A stretch of 12,352 nucleotides of DNA from assembly GCA_012270265.1 (NCBI GenBank), contig JAAXIR010000177.1, positions 1 to 12,352 on the forward strand. The letters are read 5' to 3'. This document shows, in pieces, positions 12,212-12,352 of the stretch (position 1 is its first letter; every line of letters starts with the position of its first letter). The notes under the pieces are model-generated. The model did no database searches, was not told where the DNA came from, and saw only the letters and a program-made list of their open reading frames with translations. Both the position numbers and the translations under genes were made by a program. The DNA is from Candidatus Poseidoniales archaeon. GTDB taxonomy: Archaea; Thermoplasmatota; Poseidoniia; Poseidoniales; Poseidoniaceae.

Positions 12212-12352
12212 ATGTTCTCGACCGTCGGAATGTCACGAATGACGCTTGCAGCACCTGTTGATGCAATGGCGGACATCGTACGTGCCTGTTCCGACCTTGG
12301 CTGTGTTCACATTGAAGACTACACACAATTCGAAGAGGGGATTGGAATCGGC
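12212..12352 (+). CDS. atpI: A-type ATP synthase subunit I, N-terminal start (3' end outside window)
   Basis: Subunit I (subunit a homologue) is the membrane protein that carries the proton or sodium half-channels and anchors the peripheral stalk. Only 47 codons are visible. They match the family start: a strand with SRMTLAAPVDAMADIVRACS (8-27), then DLGCVHIEDYTQFEEGIGIG (28-47), where LG.VHIED is a hallmark of the N-terminal cytoplasmic domain. It begins 9 nt after the atpH stop, so the two are in one operon. The ion-binding part lies outside the window, so the coupling ion cannot be told. Confidence 0.8.
   Translation, partial: MFSTVGMSRMTLAAPVDAMADIVRACSDLGCVHIEDYTQFEEGIGIG

Noticed and set aside
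1..12352. CRISPR array, tandem repeats, insertion sequences
   Set aside because: Reading both strands I found no regularly spaced repeats, transposase motifs or long direct repeats.

Overview
The window looks like a piece of a planktonic euryarchaeal genome, most probably Marine Group II/III (Poseidoniales-like). The domain call rests on an archaeal RpoK, the start of an A-type ATP synthase operon (subunits H then I), archaeal KaiC-family ATPases, leaderless-looking starts, and large membrane-anchored Ig/FnIII-type surface proteins. The group assignment is inferred from this combination and was not tested by a search. The lifestyle looks aerobic and respiratory: heme O and heme A synthases, a UbiE/MenG-like quinone methyltransferase and the ATP synthase. 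The first six bases are GGATCC, so the window may begin at a cloning junction.

Layout. Bases 1-1053: the C-terminal part of a tryptophan 2,3-dioxygenase, then an EmrE-like small multidrug resistance transporter. Bases 1063-2354 (minus strand): RpoK with an unusual internal insertion, and a secreted, membrane-anchored thioredoxin-fold protein rich in N-glycosylation sequons. Bases 2406-4465 (plus): ctaA then ctaB, overlapping by 4 bp, which convert protoheme to heme O and heme A for a heme-copper oxidase. Bases 4467-4554 (minus): tRNA-Ser(GCU) with encoded CCA, 1 nt from the ctaB stop. Bases 4612-7569 (minus): a 985-residue surface protein.

Bases 7688-11008 (plus) are the most unusual part. 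A pilin-like, membrane-anchored protein with a lamin-tail-like domain is followed in close order by three KaiC/RecA-family proteins. The first has an intact P-loop, the second has no recognisable P-loop, and the third has a P-loop in which Lys-Thr is replaced by Ala-Glu. The first KaiC gene is coupled to the surface-protein gene by an ATGA overlap. I read this as a candidate multi-subunit system with one active and two degenerate ATPase paralogues. Its function is unknown.

Bases 11064-11807: the UbiE/MenG-like methyltransferase. Bases 11885-12352: ATP synthase subunit H and the beginning of subunit I, which runs off the window.

The window is gene-dense and no gap between genes exceeds about 120 bases. 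I saw no insertion sequence, CRISPR array, integrase or rRNA gene.
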